Part shown: one piece after another, positions 17,177-26,111 of the stretch | Numbering within the stretch: position 1 is the first letter of the stretch | Layout: each line of letters starts with the position of its first letter | Assembly (NCBI GenBank): GCA_035362335.1 | Contig: DAOSDL010000007.1 | Span: 89,632 to 153,631, forward strand | Source of the DNA: JAOSJT01 sp035362335 | GTDB taxonomy: Bacteria; Bacteroidota; Ignavibacteria; SZUA-365 | Length of the DNA stretch: 64,000 bases | Direction: 5' to 3' | Translations under genes and position numbers: made by a program | Notes under the pieces: model-generated | What the model was told of the DNA's origin: nothing | Databases searched by the model: none | The model's input: the letters and a program-made list of their open reading frames with translations, nothing else

Positions 17177-17801
17177 GCCATATCCCCGTGTTACAAAGGT
17201 GGTGGTCGATGCAATGCGGCTCACAAATATATGCTATTCGAGTCTTATATTCCGAGCGGGGTGAGGGCTAGGTGAAAAGGTGAGTGGTTCGAAGTTCAGA
17301 GGAGTAAAGGGTGAAGAGTAAAGAGTAAAGTGGAGCGCCGTGCTCCTCCGCCGCGGCAGGTCTGAGAACCGAGTCTGTTCACCAGCGCCTACGCCGGTTT
17401 GGATCGTGCATGACAGAACTTCGTCACCTCGCCACGGCGAGTCCCAGACCTGAGCGGAGCGCCGAGCACGATTGTCCGAAATGGTACTGCGTGATTCCGG
17501 CGCGGAGTCGAAGGGTCGCGCACGATTCCGATCCCATCGATACAGATCGTAGAATGAGGTTTCGATCCGCCACGGCGAATGTTCCACTCCGCACCGACCA
17601 GAGTTCGCGTCTTACCTTACCATCATCCCGCGGTGCGTCGCTCAAGTCGAAGACCCGCCGCGGCGGGGTGACGAAAGCTGGGCAGTGTGTAGGGGACCAT
17701 GTCATGTGCAGCTCGCAGTTCCGCCGTGGCGGAACTGCACCGAGCAATAATGTCCGAGATGGTACTGCGTGATTCCGGCGCGGAGTCGAAGCGCCGAAGC
17801 G
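17177..17801. repeat. Second mosaic repeat locus, gene-free
   Basis: No coding frame was seen. It contains GAGTAAAGGGTGAAGAGTAA-type low-complexity text (17301-17330) and a TTCACCAGCGCCTACGCC module (about 17370). The CACGGCGAGTCCCAGACCTG module at 17433 matches 4558 onward, and GCGGAGTCGAAGGGTCGC is present near 17500 and 17780. A perfect hairpin GCAGTTCCGCC-GT-GGCGGAACTGC lies at 17715-17738. The hairpin is 64 bases past the tonB-like stop and could end the operon's transcript. Confidence 0.72.
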
Positions 17802-18656
17802 CTATTTCAGTTTGAAATGGAAGGTCGCCGTGCCTACTTGATCCGCCTGCTCGACGTTTGCCGGCAAGGCGTTGAATTTCCAACCGCGCATGGCGTTCAA
17901 GGCTGCGCGCTCGTACAAGGGTTCGCCTTTTTGAATCACGGTCATGCCATACATGCTGCCATCGGGGCGCACTCGGAAACGCACCGCCACCTGCGCATCG
18001 CGCGTGGCGCCAGCCGGGAAGCCGGGCAAGGAGCCCGCGATACGTGTGCGCGACACGCCGCCGTCCCACTGAATATTGGTCGATGAACGCGGCGTCGCGC
18101 TGAGCGTGCCTGGATCGGAGGTGATGGCGCGACCCTCGCCGCTGCCGGAACCTGCGACATTGTCGGAAGATTGTGCGGAGGTGGCCAGTCCCTGCTCGCG
18201 TGATTCGCGCCGCGTGCTGCCGCCGGTGATGGGGGCCGCGCTGCGTTCCTGCTTGCCGCCTCCATGATCCATGAAGTCCACCGGCTCGGCTCCTCCGCGC
18301 AATTCGCGAGGTTGCACGGGTGTGGAAGGTGCGCTCTGCGTGCGGCCGGCCTCGCGCGAAACGGTTTCGCGCGCGGGAGCTTGCCGGGCGGCGGGTTGCT
18401 GCATGCGCGCCTGCGGCGCCTGCCGCGGTGCGGAGGTGACGCGCGGCGTTGGCGTGGGTTGCACGCGCACGCGCGAGGTGAAGCGTTCGGGTGTTGCGTC
18501 GGCGGCAGGTGGAAGATCCAACACCGTCAACTCGATTTCCCGCACCATCGGACGAATGGAAGGAAACGCCGCCCAGAAGAACATGATCAGCAGCAGCAGC
18601 GCGTGCAGTCCGATGGAGATGCCCCAGCTTTTCGCGTCAACGCTGTTCGCCGCCAT
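17802..18656 (-). CDS. TonB-family energy transducer
   Basis: This is a 284-residue protein. A cytoplasmic tip is followed by one membrane helix (WGISIGLHALLLLIMFFWAA, about residues 11-31). A long low-complexity periplasmic region rich in Pro, Arg, Ala and Gln (TPTPRVTSAPRQAPQARMQ) comes next. A C-terminal TonB domain follows from about residue 200: VAVRFRVRPDGSMYGMTVIQ, ALNAMRGWKFNALP. It is the last gene of a seven-gene operon and overlaps exbD by 20 bases. With ExbB/ExbD it should pass proton-motive force to an outer-membrane partner, most simply the barrel encoded upstream. Confidence 0.9.
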   Translation of the reverse strand: MAANSVDAKSWGISIGLHALLLLIMFFWAAFPSIRPMVREIELTVLDLPPAADATPERFTSRVRVQPTPTPRVTSAPRQAPQARMQQPAARQAPARETVSREAGRTQSAPSTPVQPRELRGGAEPVDFMDHGGGKQERSAAPITGGSTRRESREQGLATSAQSSDNVAGSGSGEGRAITSDPGTLSATPRSSTNIQWDGGVSRTRIAGSLPGFPAGATRDAQVAVRFRVRPDGSMYGMTVIQKGEPLYERAALNAMRGWKFNALPANVEQADQVGTATFHFKLK

Positions 18657-19065
18657 GATCGTCCCGAGGTTTTGTGGATACGAAAAATCGCGTCGCTCCG
18701 AGCCCCTTCGCTTCGTCCATCACAAATACGGCGTGCTCGAGCGGCACATCGTGATCGCTGGACAACATCACCACCTGCTTGTCCGGGGCGGTGAGCACAC
18801 TGCGCAATGCGGCGGCGAAATCCTCGCGACGCACTTCGGCATTGTTGATGAACATGCGTCCATCGTTGAGCAGCGACACCACGATCTGCTCCTGCTCCAG
18901 CGCCGTGGTGTTGCGCGCCTGCGGCAGCGTCACCTTGATACCTTCGGTGATGATGAAGGAGGAGGTGAGAAGGAAAAAAATCAGCAGCAGCAGAACGATG
19001 TCGGTCAACGAAGAGTAGCTGAACACCGACAACGGTTTGTTGGTGGTAGTAAGCTCGATTTTCAT
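18637..19065 (-). CDS. exbD: ExbD/TolR biopolymer transport protein
   Basis: This is a 142-residue protein with a short cytoplasmic start and a single helix containing the proton-path aspartate (SLTDIVLLLLIFFLLTSSF, Asp22). The periplasmic domain (VTLPQARNT, IVVSLLNDGRMFINNAEV, VVMLSSDHDVPLEHAVFVMD) is of usual ExbD/TolR size. The start overlaps the exbB stop by four bases. Whether it acts as ExbD or TolR is set by context. A TonB-type protein follows and neither Pal nor TolB is present, so ExbD is preferred. Confidence 0.92.
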   Translation of the reverse strand: MKIELTTTNKPLSVFSYSSLTDIVLLLLIFFLLTSSFIITEGIKVTLPQARNTTALEQEQIVVSLLNDGRMFINNAEVRREDFAAALRSVLTAPDKQVVMLSSDHDVPLEHAVFVMDEAKGLGATRFFVSTKPRDDHGGEQR

Positions 19066-19757
19066 TGCGCGCGCCCCTGTGCCTGCGCTTCCCGCGCCAT
19101 CTGCGCCCGCTTCGCGGCGATCAGCGCCTTGCGTTGCTCACCCTGCGCGATATCGAGAAAATCATTGCAACTCGTTTCTGTTTCGAACACGAAACGCGTG
19201 ACACGGTTGAGCAGGTAATTGTACATGAAGTACGCGGGAATGCCCACGATGAGTCCGAATGCCGTGGTCAACAGCGCTTCCCAAATGCCACTCGCGAGGA
19301 TTTGCGGATTGACCACTCCTTCATTCACCTCGATCACGCGAAACGCGGAAATCATGCCTGTCACCGTGCCGAGAAAGCCCAACAGCGGCGCGATACCCGC
19401 GATGGATGCGAGAAGGCCGAGACCACGCTCGAGTTTGTACACCTCCATGCGCGCGGCACTCTCCACAGCGTCCTTCACATCCTGATGCGATCCCTTCATT
19501 TTCAACAAACCGGCGCGGAGAATGGAAGAAAGCGGCGTGCTCGCCTCCGAGCACAGCGAAAGCGCCGAAGCAGTATCGCCTTTGCTCAACACGGCGCGAA
19601 TCTGCAAAATAAATTTCCCGCCGTCGCCTTTGACCTTCGATAGTGTGATCAACTTCTGCACGATGATGTAGGTGCCAAGCAACGATGAGGCCAGAATGAA
19701 CCACATGATGATGCCGCCTTTGAGGAAGAGATCGAACACTGTCATTGCGTTGTCCAT
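19062..19757 (-). CDS. exbB: ExbB/TolQ/MotA proton channel protein
   Basis: This is a 231-residue inner-membrane protein with the three family helices: GGIIMWFILASSLLGTYII, GLGLLASIAGIAPLLGFLGT and EALLTTAFGLIVGIPAYFMY. The segment between helices 1 and 2 is the cytoplasmic domain. The GTVTGMISAF sequence after helix 2 is a family hallmark. The first ATG was kept because AGGAC lies just upstream; MTVFDLF four codons later is an alternative. It forms the pentameric channel that drives ExbD/TonB. Confidence 0.93.
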   Translation of the reverse strand: MDNAMTVFDLFLKGGIIMWFILASSLLGTYIIVQKLITLSKVKGDGGKFILQIRAVLSKGDTASALSLCSEASTPLSSILRAGLLKMKGSHQDVKDAVESAARMEVYKLERGLGLLASIAGIAPLLGFLGTVTGMISAFRVIEVNEGVVNPQILASGIWEALLTTAFGLIVGIPAYFMYNYLLNRVTRFVFETETSCNDFLDIAQGEQRKALIAAKRAQMAREAQAQGRAQ

Positions 19758-19776
19758 GGTTGTCCTGTGTGCTGTA

Positions 19777-20769
19777 TCATGAACGGTTGCCGGTCGCCGA
19801 CGCCATGTCGGGAGCCGTGGTTGGGAACAAAAGTGTCGAGGTGTCCACGCCCGGCAATTCGTGCGTGTTGTTTTCCTCGGTCAAAAGGTATACGATAATC
19901 GCCAGCACGATCAGTGTCAATGCCACTGCGGCGTAGATCATCCATTTTCCCCCTTTGCGCTCGGCGGGGGGATTGTACAATTGCTCGCGATGCCGGTGGA
20001 ATTCCTCATCGTCCTGATAGGACTGCACAACACCGGGCGTCGCCTCCAGTGGTTGCGCGACCGCTTCGCCGACCGCCGTGGCCTCGTCATCCAGCGGAAC
20101 TTCGTGCGCTTCCAGCGAATCGGCGGCCATCGCGTCCATGACCGGCTCCCCGCCGCCGTCCTCGTGATCCTGCACGTCGGCCCGATCCCGAATCACAGCT
20201 GACGGAAGCGGAATATCAAACTCCTCGCTCCGTTGTTCAGGTGATGCCGCGTCAATGCGTTCGGTGGCCACGCCAGTGCTGCTGTCCTCTTCGAATATCG
20301 CATCGCCGCCATCAAGGTCGAAGTCCATGGCACTTGCATCGATGTCGTCTTCGGGCGGAGCATCGAGCGTCGGCATGTCTACCGCAGCGGGACGCAGCCG
20401 ACGCGTGTCGATGCCAAGTTCTTTGAACAGCGAGGATACATTTACCGGCTGTCCGACCGAGCGGGGCAGGACGCCGTCGAGCGCGGCCACAGGTATGGCG
20501 TAGCGTTTGATCACACGCTCGCGTGCTTGCGGCTGCGCGTCTTCGCGACGCGGCGGCGCCGGGCGCGTCACCTGTGCGATGGGCTGGAAGGTCACGCCAC
20601 GCGTTTCCGCACTCGATCTCCACTGTCCAAGGCCGGGTAATTCAAGTTCCTCGCCTCCACGCAGCGCTTGCTTCGCCGTGTCGAAGAAGGCGTGCAGAAA
20701 CACCCGCGCGCTGTGATCCGCGATGCCGGCGCGCCAGGCGAGCGCGAGTACCAGTTCGTCACGTGTCAT
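19777..20769 (-). CDS. HU-like domain protein with C-terminal membrane anchor
   Basis: This is a 330-residue protein. Residues 1-75 resemble a bacterial HU/IHF fold: MTRDELVLALAWRAGI, VFLHAFFDTAKQALRGGEEL, ELPGLGQWRSS. The middle (about 85-270) is acidic and probably disordered (PPEDDIDASAMDFDLDGGD). One helix follows a KGGK stop (WMIYAAVALTLIVLAIIVYLL, about 275-296), with a 32-residue tail. Positive charges before the helix put the HU part in the cytoplasm and the tail in the periplasm. The start overlaps the upstream gene by 11 bases. It resembles in spirit the CCDC81-type HU proteins of Bacteroidota, but no SPOR domain is present. Function is unknown. Confidence 0.75.
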   Translation of the reverse strand: MTRDELVLALAWRAGIADHSARVFLHAFFDTAKQALRGGEELELPGLGQWRSSAETRGVTFQPIAQVTRPAPPRREDAQPQARERVIKRYAIPVAALDGVLPRSVGQPVNVSSLFKELGIDTRRLRPAAVDMPTLDAPPEDDIDASAMDFDLDGGDAIFEEDSSTGVATERIDAASPEQRSEEFDIPLPSAVIRDRADVQDHEDGGGEPVMDAMAADSLEAHEVPLDDEATAVGEAVAQPLEATPGVVQSYQDDEEFHRHREQLYNPPAERKGGKWMIYAAVALTLIVLAIIVYLLTEENNTHELPGVDTSTLLFPTTAPDMASATGNRS

Positions 20770-20992
20770 CGCCGGAGTCCTGTGTGCCTGTGTGCAACGA
20801 GGAATGTGGTGTGAAAGTGGTTTCGCCCGATTCACGCCGAAGCACGCCAAAGGTGAACAACTCCACCGGACGACCGTCGACGAGCTCACTCTCCACGATC
20901 TGCACGGTGGTTTCGTACAAACGCTGCAGTTCATCATAGCCGAGCGGGAGCCGCCCTTCGAGTCGATGCAGTATATCCGTCGCGCGCGCCAT
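20759..20992 (-). CDS. Small HU-like protein
   Basis: This is a 77-residue protein. LYETTVQIVESELVDGRPVE followed by LFTFGVLRRES matches the helix-2 to beta-arm part of HU/IHF (a 'kVeLrGFGtF' pattern), but the long DNA-binding arm is shortened and the C-terminus is degenerate (SSLHTGTQDSGDDT). It starts one base after the barrel gene's stop and overlaps the membrane-anchored HU-like gene, so the two are probably made in fixed ratio. It could heterodimerise with that protein's HU domain; this is an inference. Confidence 0.65.
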   Translation of the reverse strand: MARATDILHRLEGRLPLGYDELQRLYETTVQIVESELVDGRPVELFTFGVLRRESGETTFTPHSSLHTGTQDSGDDT

Positions 20993-20993
20993 G

Positions 20994-22709
20994 TCAGAAT
21001 CCTACTTCCACGCCGCCCATCATGAAAAAGGGGCGTTCGTGATAACCCTTCCAGCGCTGATAGCGTTGGTCGAGGGCGTTGGTGAAGAGCAGGAACAGAC
21101 CGGCATGTGTCCACGGTCGCCAGCGGATCTCCGCGCCGACCAACATCCATGCGGGGATGGTGCCGCTCCCCGCTTCCTGCTCGCCTGTCAGATGGGCATT
21201 GGCCTGCACTTCCAGATCGAAGGGGAGCTTGTGCGAAACAATCGCGCGCAATTCCATCGATGGGAGATAGGGGACGGCGTTGTCCAATTCCTCGTCGTGC
21301 GAACTTCGCAGACTCAGCGTTGCCTGCGCCTGCGTGCGTTCTGTGAAGCGATGTTGAATGTCCGCATGCAGCGCGAACATGCGCGATTGCGCACCATAGC
21401 GCAGACTCCACTGCTGCCGCACGGGATCGGGCAGCGGGGAGTAGCTGCCCCAACTGTTGCTGGAAATGTACTCGACGTACATCCGTCCCGCCGTGGCGCG
21501 GCGGTCGTCCAGGGCGATGCCGGCACTGAACAGCATGGGAATATCCGTGTGGCGGATGGCGCTCGCGAGCATGAGAAAGGGATTCTCGTTGCGCAGCGCA
21601 TGGAAGGTGCGCTCCCGCACCTCCGGCTCGTAGGCCAACCACAACGCGTAACTTTCATCCATTTGCCAGGTGGCGCGCAGCGAGGGATACAGGCGGAAAC
21701 TGCTGGCATCGTCGTTGCCGCGGTACAGGTACATGGTCACGCCGCCATCAAGCCGCCATTGCTCGGACAATGCGTAGCGGCTGCGGCCAGCGAGTGCGAG
21801 GTGATACGGACGAGTGGCGTCGGCAGCGCGCTCGCTCATGTCTGCGACATGCAACCCGATGTTTGCTTCGATGGGGAAGTCGTTCCATGTCGTGCGCACG
21901 CGGCCATCAATGCCAAAGCGCTGCTCGGCTTGCTCGTAGGTTCCCAGCGGCAAGGTGTCGCGCAGCGCAAGGTGCTCCTCCAACGCGCTGTGGGCATAAA
22001 ACATGGAGAGCTCATGGTCTATCACCGCATTGCGCCGCGAGATCAATCCCACGCCCAGGCGCAGGTGATTGCCGCTTCGGGTGAATTCCATGGAGGGATC
22101 GAGGCGCTGCAATTTATCGGCGTACAGACCGTAGCGTGTGGCGCCGAACTCCACATCGCCTTCGATACGCGAGGAGGCGAACAGTGGTGTGATGTCGCGG
22201 GGAAGCCAGGTCCCGCCTTGCACCCGCAGCTCACCGGTCTTGTAATCCGCGCGTGGCACGTGGCCACGGCTGGCTTCGTAGGCGGCTTCCACTCCGATAT
22301 CGCCTCGCGTGAAATGGTCGGCGAACCAGGCATGCGCCAGCGGCGTGTGAAAGGTGCCATAACCCAGCCGTGCGCCGAATACGCGCAGGTTGCCCGGTAG
22401 ATCGCGCAAGCCGAGCGGCAGGCGCGTGGGCGCCGTACCCATGTAGCGCTGCTCGCGTTGCCCGCGCCCTACGCGCGAGGTAAAATCGGCAGCGGCCGGC
22501 TCGTCGATGAATTTTTTCCTGTCCTCGGTGAATGCAAGCAAATCCGTGCCGGTGATCACATACTCCGGCAAGGTGAGTGCGGGCAGCACATCGGTGGCGC
22601 GGCGCGTTTCGGGACGGAAATCCTTGGGCGGAGGCAGGGGTTTGTCCTGCGCCCATGCGGTGACGCCGAGTTGCGACCATAGAAAAAGAACAAGAGCGAC
22701 ACGTCTCAT
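20994..22709 (-). CDS. TonB-box outer-membrane beta-barrel lacking a plug domain
   Basis: This is a 571-residue exported protein (signal MRRVALVLFLWSQLGVTAWA). Shortly after the cleavage site comes LPEYVITGTDL, which looks like a TonB box, but the roughly 130-residue plug domain of TonB-dependent receptors is absent. Barrel strands begin by about residue 100 and run to the C-terminus: RYGLYADKLQRLDPSMEFT, WSLRYGAQSRMFALHADIQ, HAGLFLLFTNALDQRYQRW, FFMMGGVEVGF. The final Phe is typical of BAM substrates. It overlaps the TPR gene by four bases and lies upstream of HU-like, ExbB, ExbD and TonB genes in one operon. Confidence 0.82.
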   Translation of the reverse strand: MRRVALVLFLWSQLGVTAWAQDKPLPPPKDFRPETRRATDVLPALTLPEYVITGTDLLAFTEDRKKFIDEPAAADFTSRVGRGQREQRYMGTAPTRLPLGLRDLPGNLRVFGARLGYGTFHTPLAHAWFADHFTRGDIGVEAAYEASRGHVPRADYKTGELRVQGGTWLPRDITPLFASSRIEGDVEFGATRYGLYADKLQRLDPSMEFTRSGNHLRLGVGLISRRNAVIDHELSMFYAHSALEEHLALRDTLPLGTYEQAEQRFGIDGRVRTTWNDFPIEANIGLHVADMSERAADATRPYHLALAGRSRYALSEQWRLDGGVTMYLYRGNDDASSFRLYPSLRATWQMDESYALWLAYEPEVRERTFHALRNENPFLMLASAIRHTDIPMLFSAGIALDDRRATAGRMYVEYISSNSWGSYSPLPDPVRQQWSLRYGAQSRMFALHADIQHRFTERTQAQATLSLRSSHDEELDNAVPYLPSMELRAIVSHKLPFDLEVQANAHLTGEQEAGSGTIPAWMLVGAEIRWRPWTHAGLFLLFTNALDQRYQRWKGYHERPFFMMGGVEVGF

Positions 22710-25705
22710 TTCGCCATCTCCATGCGCCGTTCGGCCTCCGCCGCTTCGTCGCTGCCGGCGAACTGTTCGCGTACCTTGCGGTACATCTCGCGGGCTTTGT
22801 CCATTTGCCCCTGCGTTTCATAGCCGCGACCCAGCAGCAACAGTGCGCGGGATGTCCACGGTGTGGCGTCGGCGTACACGTAGCCCACGCGCAACAGGGC
22901 CTCCTCGGCTTCGGCGAATTTTTTCGCTTGCAGGAGAATGTTGCCGATATGGTACTGGGCTTCCGCGCCGATCACATCCACGCGACTGCCCGCTATGCTT
23001 TCCAGCCGCCGCAGGGCGCTGTCCGGCTTTTGCTCGTCGGCGTCGAGCAGGGCGAGTTGCATGCCGCTGTGCGCCGTCCAATTATCCGCGGGCACAATAA
23101 TGCTGCCGCTTTGAAAGGCCGTGCGCGCGGCGGCGAAATTTCCGGCACTGCGATGCACGCGTCCCTGTTGGAATGCCAGTCGCGAGCGGAAGGCGCGTGC
23201 GCGCGGATGATTGCGCAGTGAATCACTGATCGCAAGCGCGTTGTCCCATTGCTGCAATGCGGCAGCGGTCTCGATGAGCTCGAACAAGGCCTCCGCAGCC
23301 TGTTCGCTGCGCGGTTGCATTGCCACGGCCTGCTTGAGCGTACGTTCGGCCTCGGTCATGTCACCGTTGCGGCGAAATGCACCGCCCAGCAACACGAACG
23401 CTTCCTGCCGGTTGGCACTCGACGGATGGGCGGCGATGAAACGCTGCAGCACAGGAATGGCCTGTGCGGCTTCCATGCTCTCGGCGGCTGCCCGCGCTTC
23501 GGCGAATGCCACACCATCGGCCACGCCGCCACCGGGATTCTCACGCAGCCATTTCTCCTTGACATGCTCCGCTTCATCATTCTTGCCCTGCATGCGCAGC
23601 GATTGAGCGAGACCGTCCAGCGCATCGCTTACAAGGCGCGAATCGGGGTGCTCGGTGAGCACGCGGCGGTAGGCCAGCTCTGCTTCGCGAAATGCGCCTT
23701 TGTTGTACTGGCAGTCCGCGATCGTGTATTTGGCCTGCGGTACAAGAGGGCTTTGCGGCCAGTCCGCAATCAGCTTGGTGAATTCCGCGATGGCGACATC
23801 GTAGTCCTTGCTCTGGAAATACATCCAGCCCAGGCTGAACTGCGCTTTGTCCGCATACTCGGAGTCGCCGAAGCGCGCGAGCATGCCGCGCAGCGTGGAA
23901 ATGGCGCTGGGCGTTGATCCATTGCGATGTTCCGACGAGGCGAGTTGCAGCAGGGCATAGGCGGTGAGGGGATTGTTCGGATACATGCGCGAGGTGTAGC
24001 GATAGGTTTTCGCCGCATCCTCGAAACGCTTCTGTGCATACAGCGCATCGCCCAAGCGCACATTGGCGTCCACATCGTGCTTGCCCGCGCGGTATTCAGT
24101 GGTCAGTCGGCGGAACGCCCGCTCGGCTTCGACAAAATCCTGCCGGCGGAATTGCGTCCACCCGAGACCGTACAGCGCATCCTGAATCAGCGCCGCATCC
24201 TGCGTGCTTTCGAGCACGCGCGTGTAGGCGGTAACCGCTTCGTCGAAATCCTCGGCCTTGAACAATGCTTCGGCCAACCATAGCAAGCCCTCGTCCCGAT
24301 AGGCATGCGCCGGGAAGCGCTGCGTGAAATTGCGCAGCACGATCGCCGCTTCCTGATGCTTGCCCGCTTTGTGCAGGCTGAAGCCCTGGCGGAACATGGC
24401 CTTCGCCACCAGATCGGGTTGCGCCTGTTCCACCGCCACCGCTGCCGCGTAGCATTCGGCGGCCTCCGCGGTTTGCTGCTGCTTGAGGCGGGTTTCGCCC
24501 AGCATGAACCAGGCGTCGGCCAGCACATCGCTCCCGGGGAAGGAGGAGGTAACCGTGCGGAAGTGCGTTTCGGCCTTGTTCACGGCGTTCTCGGCGTAGG
24601 CAGCCATGCCCAGCTCGAAATGCGCGTTATCGGTGTAGGAACCACCGGGTTTTTGCTGAATGATTTCGCGGAACACCACGCGCGCCGCTTCAAGGTTGCC
24701 ATTCAGGCGCAGTGCCACGCCTTTGCGAAACGCGGCCGCCTCGGCGAGTTCACCACTTTTGCGCGAGAGCCCATCGAAGGTTGCGATGGCTTCGGAGAAT
24801 TTCTCCTGCTCGAGCTGTGTCCATCCCAGCGCGTATTGCACCTGTCCGGCGCGCACATTGTCGGGATAGGCCTGAAGGAAGGATTGATACAACACCTCCG
24901 CCTCGGCGTGCCGACCGAGCTTGTAGCGCGCTTCGGCACGGAGAAACAGTCGTTCGGCGGCGTTTTCCGGATCGGGACTGTCGCTGAGTCCCTCCAGCCA
25001 GTTGCTGGCAGCGTTGTAATCCGCCCGCTGAAAGAGACAGGCTCCCTTGCGCGTGTACACGCTGCTGCGCAGTGTGCTTTCGGGAAAAAGCGTCAGAAAT
25101 TCCTCATACACCGCAAGGGCATCGTCGAAGCGCTTTTGTTTCTCGCGCACGAACCCGACAGAGTAGAACGCGTAATCGCGAATGCGTCCCTCCGGATAAT
25201 GCTCGTAGGCGATGCGGTAATAGCGCAGCGCCTGCTCGTATTCGGCCTGGCGAAAGGCGGCTTCACCCGCCCAGTACGCTGCTTCATGCGCCAGATTGCC
25301 GCGCGGCCAACTGCGTACCACAGTGGAGAATTGATCGAAGGCCTTGGGAAAATTCGCCTGCCGGTAATACACTTCGCCTTCGCGGAATCCCGCGTCGTCC
25401 GCCAGTTTGCTCGCTGGCCTTGCGCTCTGAAAGCGTGCGAACGCTGTGGCGGCATCGGCGAGCGACTCCATCTGATACAGACTTTCGGCGACGTAGTATT
25501 CGGCGTCCTCGCGCAACGCACTGCCGGGGTAGCGGTCGATGAACTCCTGGAATTTGTTCAACGCCATCTGATAGCCGCCGTCGTTGAACAGGCCCAACGC
25601 GAAGGCGTAATCCTGTTCTTCACGCAACGACGTGGGCGTTTGCGCGGCCGCGACGTACAGCAGGGCGGCCATGACGAAAATACTTCGGAGGATATGTCGA
25701 ACCAT
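22706..25705 (-). CDS. Large exported TPR-repeat protein
   Basis: This is about 999 residues: a signal peptide (SIFVMAALLYVAAAQ) followed by roughly 25 tetratricopeptide units of the BamD/YbgF (CpoB) type. Examples are YQMALNKFQEFIDRYPGSAL, FDDALAVYEEFLTLFPESTL and FEDAAKTYRYTSRMYPNNPL. No catalytic domain is visible. The start was placed at MVRHILRS, seven codons inside the longest frame. It is the first gene of the seven-gene TonB operon. A periplasmic scaffold role between barrel and inner-membrane motor would parallel CpoB of the Tol system, but that is an inference. Confidence 0.85.
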   Translation of the reverse strand: MVRHILRSIFVMAALLYVAAAQTPTSLREEQDYAFALGLFNDGGYQMALNKFQEFIDRYPGSALREDAEYYVAESLYQMESLADAATAFARFQSARPASKLADDAGFREGEVYYRQANFPKAFDQFSTVVRSWPRGNLAHEAAYWAGEAAFRQAEYEQALRYYRIAYEHYPEGRIRDYAFYSVGFVREKQKRFDDALAVYEEFLTLFPESTLRSSVYTRKGACLFQRADYNAASNWLEGLSDSPDPENAAERLFLRAEARYKLGRHAEAEVLYQSFLQAYPDNVRAGQVQYALGWTQLEQEKFSEAIATFDGLSRKSGELAEAAAFRKGVALRLNGNLEAARVVFREIIQQKPGGSYTDNAHFELGMAAYAENAVNKAETHFRTVTSSFPGSDVLADAWFMLGETRLKQQQTAEAAECYAAAVAVEQAQPDLVAKAMFRQGFSLHKAGKHQEAAIVLRNFTQRFPAHAYRDEGLLWLAEALFKAEDFDEAVTAYTRVLESTQDAALIQDALYGLGWTQFRRQDFVEAERAFRRLTTEYRAGKHDVDANVRLGDALYAQKRFEDAAKTYRYTSRMYPNNPLTAYALLQLASSEHRNGSTPSAISTLRGMLARFGDSEYADKAQFSLGWMYFQSKDYDVAIAEFTKLIADWPQSPLVPQAKYTIADCQYNKGAFREAELAYRRVLTEHPDSRLVSDALDGLAQSLRMQGKNDEAEHVKEKWLRENPGGGVADGVAFAEARAAAESMEAAQAIPVLQRFIAAHPSSANRQEAFVLLGGAFRRNGDMTEAERTLKQAVAMQPRSEQAAEALFELIETAAALQQWDNALAISDSLRNHPRARAFRSRLAFQQGRVHRSAGNFAAARTAFQSGSIIVPADNWTAHSGMQLALLDADEQKPDSALRRLESIAGSRVDVIGAEAQYHIGNILLQAKKFAEAEEALLRVGYVYADATPWTSRALLLLGRGYETQGQMDKAREMYRKVREQFAGSDEAAEAERRMEMAK

Positions 25706-26111
25706 GACGTGCCCTGTTGTGAGCAAAAGATGGCGACTTAAAGTTCTACATGAGATGGGTCACCTAACCTTGAAATTTATGAATAACTCGCGCGAGTGTC
25801 AAGGAACATTTTCCTTCTCCGGCGATCATAGCTGCCTGCGATGGAGCGTGAATCGTTAATCGTGAATCGTTAATCGTGAATCGTTAATCGTTAATCGTGA
25901 ATCGTCAAACGTGAAGCCGAGATCACGGAGCGGGTTTCCGATCGAATCGCACTGACACCGCCCCCGCTTTACCCATCCACCGCGCCTACGCATCTTCGCG
26001 TGAGGAATTCCCCGCGGCTTCGCGTGAGGAATTCCCTCGTGGTTGAAGCGCTTTGCTCCTTACCCCGACAAAGCGTAGCTTTTCACAACCATTTCACCAT
26101 GTGAATCGCCC
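25706..26111. repeat. Intergenic region with heptamer tandem array and 19-bp direct repeat
   Basis: No gene was seen in 406 bases between divergent operons. A tandem array of the heptamer CGTKAAT, mostly as CGTGAATCGTTAAT, fills 25847 to about 25915. The 19-mer CTTCGCGTGAGGAATTCCC occurs at 25994 and 26018. Promoters for the TPR operon and the MoxR gene should lie in this interval but could not be pinpointed. Confidence 0.85.

Noticed and set aside
20770..21642. N-terminal extension of the frame ending at 19777
   Set aside because: It is antisense/out-of-frame text within the barrel gene; the HU-like protein has a natural ATG at 20769.
25847..25915. Possible CRISPR array
   Set aside because: The unit is a 7- or 14-base tandem repeat with no spacers and no cas genes nearby.
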